The notes: a model not told the origin generated them from the letters alone. A DNA stretch of 64,000 bases from Propionibacteriales bacterium (GCA_026392455.1 JAPLCB010000002.1:62001-126000); one strand, 5' to 3'; positions 26,695-36,113 are shown, counted from the stretch's first letter. Translations and numbers: made by a program.

Positions 26695-28103
26695 CGGTGG
26701 TCGCGTCCGGGAACGGCGCGACCCGGTCGCACCCCCGGACGCGGCCGACCGGGCAGACAGCACGCCGCGACGAAGCAGTCCGGACCGGGACGCTCGCCGT
26801 CCTGTGGCTGTCGCTGCTGCTGGTCACCTACTGGTGGGTCGCTGGCCACGGGGTCACCGACCTCGGTGGCTGGATCAGCGGGCTGGACTCGGTCGGTCGC
26901 CTCAGCGGCCTGCTCGCATCGGTGCTCCTGCTGGCCCAGGTGGTCGCGATGTCGCGGCTCCCGGTGCTCGAGCGGGCCTTCGGACAGGACGAGCTCGCCC
27001 GGCTGCACCGACTGATCGGGTTCACCTCGTTCAACCTGATGCTGCTGCACATCGTCACGATCACCTGGGGGTACGCCGCCGGGTCGCTGCTCGGGACCCC
27101 CGGCACGTTCTGGGACCTGACGGTCAACTACCCGGGCATGCTGCTCGCCCTGGCCGGCACCGCCTGCCTGGTGATGGTGGTGGTGACCAGCATCCGCGCG
27201 GCCCGGTCGCGGCTGCGCTACGAGTCCTGGCACCTGCTCCACCTCTACGCCTACCTCGGTGTCGGGCTCGCCCTGCCGCACCAGCTCTGGACCGGACAGG
27301 AGCTGACCGCCTCGACCGGGCGGACGGTGTTCTGGTGGACGGCCTGGGGCGCGACCGCGGGTCTGGTCGTCCTCACCCGGGTCGGCCGTCCGGTCCTGCT
27401 GAACCTCCGTCACCAGCTCCGGGTCACCTCCGTGGTCGGCGAGGGTGACGGGCTCTGGTCGGTGTACGTCGCCGGCCGGCGCCTCGACCGGCTCGGGGCC
27501 CGACCCGGCCAGTTCTTCACCTGGCGGTTCCTGACCGGACCCGGTTGGAGCCGCGGCAACCCGTACTCGTTGTCTGCGGCGCCGGACGGCCGCAGCCTGC
27601 GGATCACCGTCCAGAACGTCGGCGACGGCAGTGCTCTGACGGCCCGGCTTGCACCGGGAACGCGCGCGCTGGTCGAAGGCCCGTACGGCCGGCTCAGCGA
27701 GCGCCCGCGGACCCGGCGCAAGGTCGCGTTCATCGGTGCCGGCGTCGGGATCACGCCGCTGCGAGCCCTGGCCGAAGGGCTGGACTACCTCCCCGGCGAG
27801 GCCGTGTACGTCGAGCGCTGCACCGAGGCTCCGCTGTTCGTCCACGAGGTCGACGTCCTGGCGCGCGAACGCGGCCTGCGCGTGCTGCGGATGCCCGGCC
27901 GACGGCGGTCGGCGTCGTCCTGGTTGAGCAGCCAGGCGGGCACTGCCGACGACCTCACGGCCCTGCAGTTCTGGATCCCGGACATCGCCGAGCGGGACGT
28001 CTACGTCTGCGGGCCCTCCGGCTGGGCCGACCTGGTCCGGGACACGCTGCGTGCCGCCGGACTCCCCCACGACCAACTCCACCTCGAGACCTTTGGCTGG
28101 TGA
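26691..28103 (+). CDS. Ferric reductase-like transmembrane ferredoxin/flavodoxin reductase-type protein
   Basis: 470 aa; 6-TM His-containing domain then FAD (GNPYSLSAAPDG) and NAD (FIGAGVGITPLRAL) binding domains. Confidence 0.88.
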   Translation: MTVVASGNGATRSHPRTRPTGQTARRDEAVRTGTLAVLWLSLLLVTYWWVAGHGVTDLGGWISGLDSVGRLSGLLASVLLLAQVVAMSRLPVLERAFGQDELARLHRLIGFTSFNLMLLHIVTITWGYAAGSLLGTPGTFWDLTVNYPGMLLALAGTACLVMVVVTSIRAARSRLRYESWHLLHLYAYLGVGLALPHQLWTGQELTASTGRTVFWWTAWGATAGLVVLTRVGRPVLLNLRHQLRVTSVVGEGDGLWSVYVAGRRLDRLGARPGQFFTWRFLTGPGWSRGNPYSLSAAPDGRSLRITVQNVGDGSALTARLAPGTRALVEGPYGRLSERPRTRRKVAFIGAGVGITPLRALAEGLDYLPGEAVYVERCTEAPLFVHEVDVLARERGLRVLRMPGRRRSASSWLSSQAGTADDLTALQFWIPDIAERDVYVCGPSGWADLVRDTLRAAGLPHDQLHLETFGW

Positions 28104-28107
28104 CACC

Positions 28108-28635
28108 ATGAAACGCATTTCCTACTGGGTCCTGAGCACGATCACCACGGTGGTGCTCCTCTTCGGGTACCACACCTCGACGTCCGGGGTCCTGGCCGCG
28201 AGCACCTCGGTGCAGACGCCGATCAGCGGCGCGGCGAGCTCGGGCTCGTCCAGCTCGGGCTCGTCCAGCTCGGGGAGCAACCCGCCGACCGACAGCACCG
28301 AGTCCTCCGGCACGTCCGCGGGCTCGTCCGCGGGCGCCGCCGCCGGGACGACGAGCACCAGCAGCACCGTCACCGGCGACGTCGCCCAGACCCGCTGGGG
28401 CCCGGTGCAGGTGGAGCTCAGCCTCGCGTCCGGGAAGATCACCGACGTCAGCGTCGTGCAGTACCCGAACGAGAACGGCCGTGACATCGAGATCAACAGC
28501 TACGCGCTGCCGGTGCTGATCCAGGAGACCCTGTCGGCACAGAGCGCGAACATCGACATGGTCAGCGGCGCGACCGTGACCAGCGACGGTTACCTGACCT
28601 CGCTGCAGAGCGCCCTGGACCAGGCGAACCTGTGA
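28108..28635 (+). CDS. FMN-binding domain protein (extracytosolic, flavinylation substrate)
   Basis: 175 aa; signal peptide, Ser/Gly linker, MVSGATVTSDGYLTSLQSAL flavinylation-type motif. Confidence 0.85.
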   Translation: MKRISYWVLSTITTVVLLFGYHTSTSGVLAASTSVQTPISGAASSGSSSSGSSSSGSNPPTDSTESSGTSAGSSAGAAAGTTSTSSTVTGDVAQTRWGPVQVELSLASGKITDVSVVQYPNENGRDIEINSYALPVLIQETLSAQSANIDMVSGATVTSDGYLTSLQSALDQANL

Positions 28636-29420
28636 CCGCCGCAACAGTTCCGATGATCGAGCGTCGGCTGGAGCGCAAGGTGGTGCAGGTGATGGGGATG
28701 CCGATCAGCCTCGCCCTCGACGGGCTGCACGCCCGCACCGCCCGGGGTCAGCAGGCCTGGGACGAAGCCGTTGCCTCCCTGCGCGAGGCCGATGCCGTCT
28801 TCAGCACCTACCGGGCCGACTCGGCGGTCTCGCGGCTCGGCCGCGGCGAGATCACCCTGGCCGACTGCCCGTCCGAGGTCGCTGACGTCCTGGCCCTGGC
28901 AGCGGTCGCCCGCACGGACTCGCACGGCGCGTTCGACGTACGACGACCGGGGCCTGACGGTCGCCTGGTCCTCGACCCCAGCGGCATCGTCAAGGGGTGG
29001 GCCGTCGATCGGGCTGCCCGGGCCTTGCGTCAGCTGCCGGAGACGGACTTCGCCCTCTCAGCGGGGGGCGACATGGTCTGCGCCACGGCGCGGCCCGACT
29101 CGCCGGCGTGGCGGGTCGGGATCGAGGACCCCCGCGACGCGAGCAGGATCCTGGCGGTGCTGCCGGTCCGCAACGGCGGCGTCGCCACCTCGGGCCTGGC
29201 CCATCGCGGCGCCCACATCGCCGATCCGCGGACGGGGGCGACCCCCGCGGCGTACGCGTCGGTGACGGTGCTGGCTGGCACCCTGACCGACGCCGACGTG
29301 GATGCCACCGCGGCGTTCGTGCTCGGGGACGACGCCCCGGCGTGGCTCGCGCACCGACCGGGTCGACACGCGTTCCTGGTGCGGCCGGACGGGACGACGG
29401 AGACAACCGGCTTCGGGTGA
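28632..29420 (+). CDS. apbE: FAD:protein FMN transferase
   Basis: 262 aa ApbE: MGMPISLAL, DPSGIVKGWAVDRA, GGDMV, ATSGLAHRGAHIADPRTG. Confidence 0.92.
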   Translation: MTAATVPMIERRLERKVVQVMGMPISLALDGLHARTARGQQAWDEAVASLREADAVFSTYRADSAVSRLGRGEITLADCPSEVADVLALAAVARTDSHGAFDVRRPGPDGRLVLDPSGIVKGWAVDRAARALRQLPETDFALSAGGDMVCATARPDSPAWRVGIEDPRDASRILAVLPVRNGGVATSGLAHRGAHIADPRTGATPAAYASVTVLAGTLTDADVDATAAFVLGDDAPAWLAHRPGRHAFLVRPDGTTETTGFG

Positions 29421-29497
29421 CCAGCCGGTTCCTGACGGGCCAGTACGTTGCACCGGGCTGTTCGCGCGGTTTCACACCAGCTGGCGTGAAACCGTCA
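29417..29497 (+). repeat. About 80-bp dispersed palindrome-containing element, copy 2
   Basis: GTGACCAGCCGGTTCCTGACGGGCCAGTACGTTGCACCGGGCTGTTCGCGCGGTTTCACACCAGCTGGCGTGAAACCGTCA; fills the space between the convergent apbE and nitroreductase stop codons. Confidence 0.8.
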
Positions 29498-30103
29498 CTA
29501 CGCCAGCTCGATCGGCACCCCGAATTCCCCCGCGAACACGAACTCGCCGATCTCCTTGCGCACCCGCGGGCGCTGCTCGCGCTCCACCAGTCCCTCGTCG
29601 GCGGCGATCACCGCAGGGTCCGCCCACCGCCCGATCGCGATCCCGGTGGTGACCTTGAACGCCGGGGGCACCGAGAACATCGAGGCGACGTCGTCGTGGT
29701 TGAAGCCGGCGAACTGGTGCACCGCGAGCCCCATCGACTCGGCCTGGACGGTCAGGTGCGCGACCGACTGGCCGAGGTCGTACTGGGCGTAGTCGCTGAA
29801 GGTCAGAGCCGGGTCCTCGTCGTCCCCGGCCCGGTAGAGCGAGACCAGCACGGCGGAGGCTTGCGGGACCCAGCTGACGTTGCCGCGACTCAGCGTGGTG
29901 ACGAACGTCTGGTGCGCGGCGTCTCCCCGCCGGGCGACCAGGAACGCCCACGGCTGGGAGTTGCCCGCGCTCGGTGACCAGCGCGCCGCCTCCAGGAGTC
30001 GACCCAGCTCGGCGTCGGCGAGCTCGTGGGTCGGGTCGAAGAGCCGGGTGCTCCACCGGTTGCGGAGCAGGGGGTCGATCTCGGGTCGTTCCTCGGAGGC
30101 CAT
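29498..30103 (-). CDS. Nitroreductase family protein
   Basis: 201 aa; LLRNRWSTRLFDP, RWSPSAGNSQPWAFLVARRG. Confidence 0.88.
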   Translation of the reverse strand: MASEERPEIDPLLRNRWSTRLFDPTHELADAELGRLLEAARWSPSAGNSQPWAFLVARRGDAAHQTFVTTLSRGNVSWVPQASAVLVSLYRAGDDEDPALTFSDYAQYDLGQSVAHLTVQAESMGLAVHQFAGFNHDDVASMFSVPPAFKVTTGIAIGRWADPAVIAADEGLVEREQRPRVRKEIGEFVFAGEFGVPIELA

Positions 30104-30219
30104 GCCGCATTGAACAACGCAGCGCTCGTCAGGCTTCCGTGGGGGCAGGACGACCGAGCACCAGAGACCCGGGCCTGGCCCTCCGACCCGGATCGCGGCC
30201 GGTCGGTAGGTTGGTCCCC

Positions 30220-30540
30220 ATGAGCGATGTCGAGGTAGCGAACAACACCGAGCTGAGCCGGTACGAGGCCCACATCGACGGAAAGCTGGCCGGCTTTGCC
30301 GAGTACCACCTGCGCTCGTCGTCGATCGTGTTCACCCACACCGAGGTGGGCGACGAGTTCGGCGGCCAGGGGGTCGCCGGCGCGATCGTGCGGTCATCGC
30401 TCGACGAGATCCGCGCCGCGGGGGTGTACGACGTGGTCCCGCAGTGCCCGTTCTACAAGAGCTGGATCGAGAAGCACCCGGAGTACGCCGACCTGGTGCA
30501 CCAGCCGGGCGACGACTCGCCCAGCCAGGGCTCCGCATGA
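30220..30540 (+). CDS. Small GNAT-like N-acetyltransferase
   Basis: 106 aa; FTHTEVGDEFGGQGVAGAIVRSSLDEIRAAG...VPQCPFYKSWIEKHPEYADLV. Confidence 0.82.
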   Translation: MSDVEVANNTELSRYEAHIDGKLAGFAEYHLRSSSIVFTHTEVGDEFGGQGVAGAIVRSSLDEIRAAGVYDVVPQCPFYKSWIEKHPEYADLVHQPGDDSPSQGSA

Positions 30541-31436
30541 GCTTCTCCCCGGCCGACCTGCCGGACCTGACCGGAACGGTCGCGGTGGTGACCGGGGCCA
30601 ACTCCGGGATCGGGTTCCACACGGCCGACCACCTCGCCCGCAAGGGCGCCCGGGTCGTGCTGGCCTGCCGGGACACCGACGCCGCTGGCCGGGCGGCCGC
30701 CCGGATCGCCGGTTCGACCAGTGTCGAGGCACTCGACCTGGCGTCCTTGGAGTCGGTCCGGGCGTTCGCCGAGCGCTGGACCGGGCCGCTCGACCTGCTG
30801 ATCAACAACGCCGGCGTGATGCGGCCGCCGTCGTACCGGGAGACCGTGGACGGCCACGAGCTGATGTTCGGGACCAACCACTACGGCCACTTCGCCCTGA
30901 CCGGGCACCTGCTGCCGGCGCTGCTGGAGGCGCCGGCACCACGGGTGGTCACGGTCGCGTCGATCGCGCACTTCGGCGGCGACGCCGGGGTCGTGGACGC
31001 CAACCCCGAAGCCACCTACGACGCCGCGAAGTACTACAGCCAGAGCAAGCTGGCGAACCTGATGTTCGCCCTGGAGCTCCAGCGCCGGGCCGCCCGGGCC
31101 GGGAGCCGGCTCACCTCGACGGCCGCCCACCCCGGGGTGTCGTCGACCAACTTGTTCACCAGTCGCAGCGGGATGGGCGCGAACCCGCTGCTGCGGCTGG
31201 TCGGTCCGGCCGTGCTGCCGCTGGTGCTCCAGTCCGCCGCCGCCGGAGCGAACCCCACGCTGTACGCCGCCACCCTGGCCGAGCCCGGTTCCTACACCGG
31301 CCCGCAGCGTTTCGGCCAGAGCCGCGGACCGATCGGCCCCGCGCGGATGGTCGAGCAGGCCCGGGACGAGGACCTCGCGGCCCGGCTGTGGGCCATCAGC
31401 GAGCAGGCGACCGGGGTGGCCTACCCCCTCCGTTGA
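30537..31436 (+). CDS. Short-chain dehydrogenase/reductase
   Basis: VVTGANSGIGFHTADHLA, LINNAGVMRPP, YSQSKLANLMF. Confidence 0.9.
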   Translation: MSFSPADLPDLTGTVAVVTGANSGIGFHTADHLARKGARVVLACRDTDAAGRAAARIAGSTSVEALDLASLESVRAFAERWTGPLDLLINNAGVMRPPSYRETVDGHELMFGTNHYGHFALTGHLLPALLEAPAPRVVTVASIAHFGGDAGVVDANPEATYDAAKYYSQSKLANLMFALELQRRAARAGSRLTSTAAHPGVSSTNLFTSRSGMGANPLLRLVGPAVLPLVLQSAAAGANPTLYAATLAEPGSYTGPQRFGQSRGPIGPARMVEQARDEDLAARLWAISEQATGVAYPLR

Positions 31437-31496
31437 ATCGGGCCCGCCGCGCCGTTGAATCGGGCCCGCCCCTCCGTTGAGTCGGGCCCGCCGCGC
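31431..31496 (+). repeat. Three tandem 22-bp repeats over the SDR stop codon
   Basis: cgttgaatcgggcccgccgcgc / cgttgaatcgggcccgcccctc / cgttgagtcgggcccgccgcgc. Confidence 0.85.
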
Positions 31497-31574
31497 GTGG
31501 AATCCTCGACCGATCGGGGTGCGAGCCTCGAAATCCCCTCGCGCCCGCCAGCACCACCGGGCGATAGTGGCTGC

Positions 31575-32888
31575 ATGAGCGACCCCCTCACCGGCGAGGT
31601 CATCGACACCGTCGGTGACCAGCGCCAGGGGCGGTCACTGCCGAGAGCACTGACACCGTTCCGCTCCCCGGCGTACCGGAAGCTGGCTCTCGCTCTCGTC
31701 CTGCAGACCCTCGCAGCCGGGGTCTGGATCGTTGCCCTCGTCTGGGAGGTCATCCGGATCGGCGGCGGGCCGGCGCAGCTGAGCGTGGTCTCGACCTCCG
31801 CAGCGATCGGGGTGGTGGCGCCCGCACTGCTCGGAGGCGTGGTGGCAGACCGCGTCCCGCAGAAGTCGATCCTGCTGGTGGTCGCTTCGATCGAGTTCCT
31901 CGGGATGGCCGTCGTGGCCGGGTTGTCGGTCGCCGACCTGACCCAGGTCTGGCACCTGGCCGTGGTCTCCGGGATCAGCGGCATCGGGATGGCGTTCTAC
32001 TACCCGGCGTACTCCGCCTGGTTGCCGGCCATGGTCGCCGAGGAGGACCTGCTGGCGGTCAACGGGTTCGAGGGGATGGTGCGACCGACGATCGGCCAGG
32101 CGATCGGGCCCGGGATCGCCGGTGTCGTGGTCGGCATCGCGTCTCCCGGTAGTGCGTTCATCGTGGCCGCCACCAGCTCGGCGCTCGGCGTGCTGGCCCT
32201 GACGGCGGTGCCACTGACCCCGGTACGCCGCGACCTCGAGACTCTCGCCGAGGGTCACCCGGTGGCCACGGCCCTGCGCGACGTTCGCGAGGGGTTCCGC
32301 TACATGTTGCGGACCCCGTGGCTGCTGGCGACGTTGCTGTTCGCGTCACTGATGGTGCTGGCCATCATGGGTCCGCTGGAGGTGCTGGTGCCGTTCCTCA
32401 TCAAGGACCGGCTCGGCGGCGGGCCAGGGGATCACGCCTGGGTGATGGCGGCGTTCGGGATCGGCGGTGCCGTCGGTTCCCTGGTGATGGCGTCGCGGAC
32501 GCTGCCCCGGCGCTACCTGACCACGATGAACCTGATGTGGGGCGCGGGCTGCCTGCCGTTCGTGGCCATGGGGATGACCTCGCACATCTGGGTCGTGGTC
32601 GTCGCGGCCCTGGTCCTCGGCGCTCTGTTCGCTGCCCCGATGGTGATCTGGGGAACGCTGCTGCAGCGACGGGTCCCGCCCGAGCTGCTCGGACGGGTGG
32701 CGTCGTTGGACTTCTTCGTGTCGGTCAGCCTGATGCCGGTCTCGATGGCACTCGCCGGGCCCGTCTCCGACGCGATCGGCCTGACCCGGACGTTCGTCAT
32801 CGCCGGGGCAGCTCCGGTTGTCTTCGCGGTCGCGGCCATCCTGCTGTGGCGACTTCCCGAGGACGAGCTGGCCCACCCGCTCCGTTGA
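31575..32888 (+). CDS. MFS transporter
   Basis: 437 aa, about 12 TM; GGVVADRVPQK MFS motif. Confidence 0.88.
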   Translation: MSDPLTGEVIDTVGDQRQGRSLPRALTPFRSPAYRKLALALVLQTLAAGVWIVALVWEVIRIGGGPAQLSVVSTSAAIGVVAPALLGGVVADRVPQKSILLVVASIEFLGMAVVAGLSVADLTQVWHLAVVSGISGIGMAFYYPAYSAWLPAMVAEEDLLAVNGFEGMVRPTIGQAIGPGIAGVVVGIASPGSAFIVAATSSALGVLALTAVPLTPVRRDLETLAEGHPVATALRDVREGFRYMLRTPWLLATLLFASLMVLAIMGPLEVLVPFLIKDRLGGGPGDHAWVMAAFGIGGAVGSLVMASRTLPRRYLTTMNLMWGAGCLPFVAMGMTSHIWVVVVAALVLGALFAAPMVIWGTLLQRRVPPELLGRVASLDFFVSVSLMPVSMALAGPVSDAIGLTRTFVIAGAAPVVFAVAAILLWRLPEDELAHPLR

Positions 32889-32900
32889 GATGTCACTGGT

Positions 32901-33000
32901 GATTGAGGTGCGGGCGCTCCAGCGCACGCCTCGAAATCCGGCGAGCTGTGCACGCAAGTTTCGAGGCCGGCGCCAGAGCGCCGACACCTCTACCAGCAGG
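32901..33000. repeat. Two REP-like elements in inverted orientation
   Basis: gattgaggtgcgggcgctccagcgcacgcctcgaaatc ... agtttcgaggccggcgccagagcgccgacacctctaccagcag. Confidence 0.75.
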
Positions 33001-33014
33001 CAGGAGGTCGAGTA

Positions 33015-33095
33015 CTACTCGAAGTGGGCCACTGCGTACTCGCACGCAATCCCCAGCACGATGAGAAGAAGGCCGATCCCGAGTCCCATAGCCAT
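33015..33095 (-). CDS. Putative 26-aa membrane sORF
   Basis: MAMGLGIGLLLIVLGIACEYAVAHFE*, GGAGCTCACC-ATG Shine-Dalgarno; below track cutoff. Confidence 0.45.
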   Translation of the reverse strand: MAMGLGIGLLLIVLGIACEYAVAHFE

Positions 33096-33210
33096 GGTGA
33101 GCTCCTGGTGTGGACAGTGCACGGGCTGACCCGTGACGGCTCCTTCCACAGTCCTCCTGCGCTACCCGGTAGCCCGGAACGTGAAACGGCGTGTCGGCAC
33201 GATTTCGAGT

Positions 33211-33252
33211 GCGCGGCGGGCGCGACTCAACAGCGCGGCGGGCGCGACTCAA
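33211..33252 (-). repeat. Two tandem 22-bp repeats (inverted relative to 31431-31496) over the MMPL stop codon
   Basis: gcgcggcgggcgcgactcaa at 33211 and 33233; reverse complement TTGAGTCGCGCCCGCCGCGC matches the 31.4-kb unit. Confidence 0.75.
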
Positions 33253-35462
33253 GCGCGCGGGAGGCCCGCCTCGACGGGGGTGGGGGTCTCGTCGTGCAGC
33301 ACCGACGGCGGGATCCGGAGCACCTTGGCGACCCAGTCCGGCAGGTACCAGTTCCACTTCCCGAACAGCGAGACCAGTGACGGCACCAGCAACGAGCGGA
33401 CGATCGTGGCGTCCAGCAGGATGCCGAAGCCCAGCGCGGTGGCCATGATCTTCAGGTCTGTCCCTGGCCCCGACGCCAACGCCGCGAAGGCCAGGAACAG
33501 GATCAGGGCGGCGCTTGTGACCAGGCGCCCGGTCCGACCGATGCCCTCGATCACCGCTTCGTTGGTGCTCCGGCCGGCGTCGTACTCCTCGCGGATCCGG
33601 GCCAGGATGAAGACCTCGTAGTCCATCGAGAGTCCGAAGAGGAACGCGAAGACCATCAGCGGCACCCAGAAGGTCACCGCTCCGGTCTCCTGGATCCCGA
33701 ACAGCTCGTCGGACCCGAAGCCGTCCTGCCAGAACAACCGCATCGCGCCGTACACGGCGGCCAGCGAGACCAGGTTCAGCAGGACCGCCTTCAGCGGGAG
33801 CAGCAGCGACCGGAACGCCCGCACCAGCAGGATGTAGGTCAGGATCGCGATGATCGCCAGCATCAGCGGGAAGTTGCCGTAGACCCCGTGCAGGAAGTCG
33901 ACCTGAGCGGTGCCGAGACCGGCCACCCCCAGGACACCGGGCAACGTGTCGGCGAGCTTCTTGACGTCCTTGACCGGCTGGACGGTCTGGTTGTTCACCG
34001 TCTCGGTCGCCGGGATCACCAGCACGACGGTCTTGCCGTTCGCGGTGCTAGAACCCTGCGGCACCAGCACCCGCTCGATGCCCTTGACGGTGCTCAGCTC
34101 CTGCGCGACGGCGGTCGCCCGGTCCGCGGTGACCAGGACCTCGATCGGGGTCAGCGACCCGGTCGAGACACCGCCGGCCTCGAGCACCTGCAGGGTGTCG
34201 TACGCCGGCCCGTTCTTCGCCAGCGAGTCCGAGGCGGGTGCCCCGATCTTGATCCCGGTGAAGGCGACGAAGAGTGCCCCGAGCACGACGAACGCACTGG
34301 CAGCGGCGACCCAACGGTGCCGGACGACGAGGGCCGCCCACCGGCTCCAGGACTTGCTGGCGGTGTTCTCGTGGCGGACCTTGGGCCAGTCGATCTTCGG
34401 TCCGATACCGCCCAGGATCGCCGGCGTCAGTGACAGCGTCACCGCGACGCTCGCGAACGGGATCAGGGCCCCGCCCATCCCGATGCTGCGCATGAACGGC
34501 ACCGGCAGCACCACCAGGGCGAGCAGCCCGATCGCCACGGTGATGCCGCTGAACAGGACCGCGTGCCCGGCGTGCTTCATCGCCTCGACCACGGCGTCGT
34601 GGTTGTCCCGACCGTGGTCGCGTTCCTCGCGCCAGCGGGTGACCAGGATCAAGGAGTAATCGATCGCCACCCCGAGACCGATCAGCGCGACCAGGAACTG
34701 CACGATGAACGAGACGTCCGTGGCATAGGTCAGCGGGAGCAGCAGCAGGAACGTGGTCAGGATGGAGACGGCCGCGATCAGCAGCGGCAGCAGGGCCAGC
34801 ATCGAGGCGAACACGAACGCCAGCACCGCCAGAGCGCCGACCGCCCCGATCAGGGTCTCCACCAGGACACCGGTGCCGGACTCCTCGTCCCCCAGCGCCA
34901 GCGGGTCGATGCCGGTGACGCCGCCGGTCGCGCCCGGCAGCAGCTCGGCCAGTGACGCGTCGAGCGACTCCTGGATCCGGTCGGTCGGCGCCAGGTCGGT
35001 CTGGGACTGCGGGAACCGGTAGAAGACGTAGGCGAAGGCGGTGCGCCCGTCGGCCGTGGTGAACGCCGGGTCCCCGGCCGGGGCGGTGACGTCGACGGTG
35101 TCGGTCTGGTCGACGACCCGCACCGGCTGCGCGTCCCGCTTGGCCGGCGACGACGCCTGGGCCAGGTCGGGGATCAGCTGCTGGAAGGCCTGGTGGACGG
35201 CCGCCTTCTGCTCGTCGACGGTCTGCCCCTGCTTGAGGGTGATCGAGACCAGGGCCGGCGAGGTGTCACCACCGGTGCCGAAATTCTCGACGATCAGGTC
35301 GGCGGCCTTCGTCCCGGGCTCGCTGGGCAGCTTGAAGTCGATGGTCAGACGATCGGTGACCGTCTGCGAGACGGCGATACCGCCCAGCATCATCGCCAGC
35401 CAGAAGGTGACCACCCACTTGCGGTGGCGCAGTACGAATTCGGCCCAGCGTTCCATCGACAT
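33249..35462 (-). CDS. MMPL-family RND transporter
   Basis: 737 aa; two TM clusters with GLGVAIDYSLILVTRWREE and GLSMDYEVFILARIREEYD. Confidence 0.92.
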   Translation of the reverse strand: MSMERWAEFVLRHRKWVVTFWLAMMLGGIAVSQTVTDRLTIDFKLPSEPGTKAADLIVENFGTGGDTSPALVSITLKQGQTVDEQKAAVHQAFQQLIPDLAQASSPAKRDAQPVRVVDQTDTVDVTAPAGDPAFTTADGRTAFAYVFYRFPQSQTDLAPTDRIQESLDASLAELLPGATGGVTGIDPLALGDEESGTGVLVETLIGAVGALAVLAFVFASMLALLPLLIAAVSILTTFLLLLPLTYATDVSFIVQFLVALIGLGVAIDYSLILVTRWREERDHGRDNHDAVVEAMKHAGHAVLFSGITVAIGLLALVVLPVPFMRSIGMGGALIPFASVAVTLSLTPAILGGIGPKIDWPKVRHENTASKSWSRWAALVVRHRWVAAASAFVVLGALFVAFTGIKIGAPASDSLAKNGPAYDTLQVLEAGGVSTGSLTPIEVLVTADRATAVAQELSTVKGIERVLVPQGSSTANGKTVVLVIPATETVNNQTVQPVKDVKKLADTLPGVLGVAGLGTAQVDFLHGVYGNFPLMLAIIAILTYILLVRAFRSLLLPLKAVLLNLVSLAAVYGAMRLFWQDGFGSDELFGIQETGAVTFWVPLMVFAFLFGLSMDYEVFILARIREEYDAGRSTNEAVIEGIGRTGRLVTSAALILFLAFAALASGPGTDLKIMATALGFGILLDATIVRSLLVPSLVSLFGKWNWYLPDWVAKVLRIPPSVLHDETPTPVEAGLPRA

Positions 35463-35489
35463 CTCCTGGCGGTTCTCGGTTCTCGGGGG

Positions 35490-36113
35490 TCAGTGACCGC
35501 CGGCGCGGAGCTTGGCCACGCCGGGGCCGTACAGGTCGTCGCAGGCCGCGGCTCGGCCCGTCATCGCCATCAGCAGTGACAGCATCGGCCCGGAGACCTC
35601 GTCACCGGAGCCATGCAACCAGTCGGCATCGACAGCTTTCAGGGACAGACCGGAGATCCGGCTCTTGGTCCCGATCAGGGCGTTCGACGTCTTGAAGAAG
35701 TCGGCGACCTCGACCACGGAGTCCAGGTCGTAGCTGTGGGTGATCCCGAGCGGCCGACGGATGTCCTCGGCGTGCACGAGCACTTCGCCAAGCCAGGAGA
35801 GCTTGGGCCCCGGCGGCGAGGTGGTGGCGTGCTGGACGGCCCGGAAGTTCGCCAGCGTGGCGACGTTCCCCGGCCCGAGGTTCTTGTCGATCGCGGTGTT
35901 CGCGAACCGGTTGAAGCTGAAGCCCGCCTTCGCGAACGAGCCGACGAAGCTCGCCGGGGTCATCCGCGCCGTGGCCGTGAGGTGACCGACCACCCGGCGT
36001 ACGGTCCAGTCCGGGCAGAGCGAGACGGTCTGCCACTGCTCGTCGCTCAGCCCCGCCAGGTCGTCGGCCAGCGCCCCGCGCTCTGCTGCGATCACGTCCC
36101 ACATGTCGGCCAC
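35490..36113 (-). CDS. Maleylpyruvate isomerase family (DinB/mycothiol-dependent) protein
   Basis: ERGALADDLAGLSDEQWQTVSLCPDWTVRRVVGHLTATARMT, HAEDIRRPLG. Confidence 0.88.
   Translation of the reverse strand: MADMWDVIAAERGALADDLAGLSDEQWQTVSLCPDWTVRRVVGHLTATARMTPASFVGSFAKAGFSFNRFANTAIDKNLGPGNVATLANFRAVQHATTSPPGPKLSWLGEVLVHAEDIRRPLGITHSYDLDSVVEVADFFKTSNALIGTKSRISGLSLKAVDADWLHGSGDEVSGPMLSLLMAMTGRAAACDDLYGPGVAKLRAGGH

Noticed and set aside
28230-28275. 15-bp tandem repeat (agctcgggctcgtcc) in the FMN-binding protein
   Set aside because: Explained as a Ser/Gly linker after the signal peptide.
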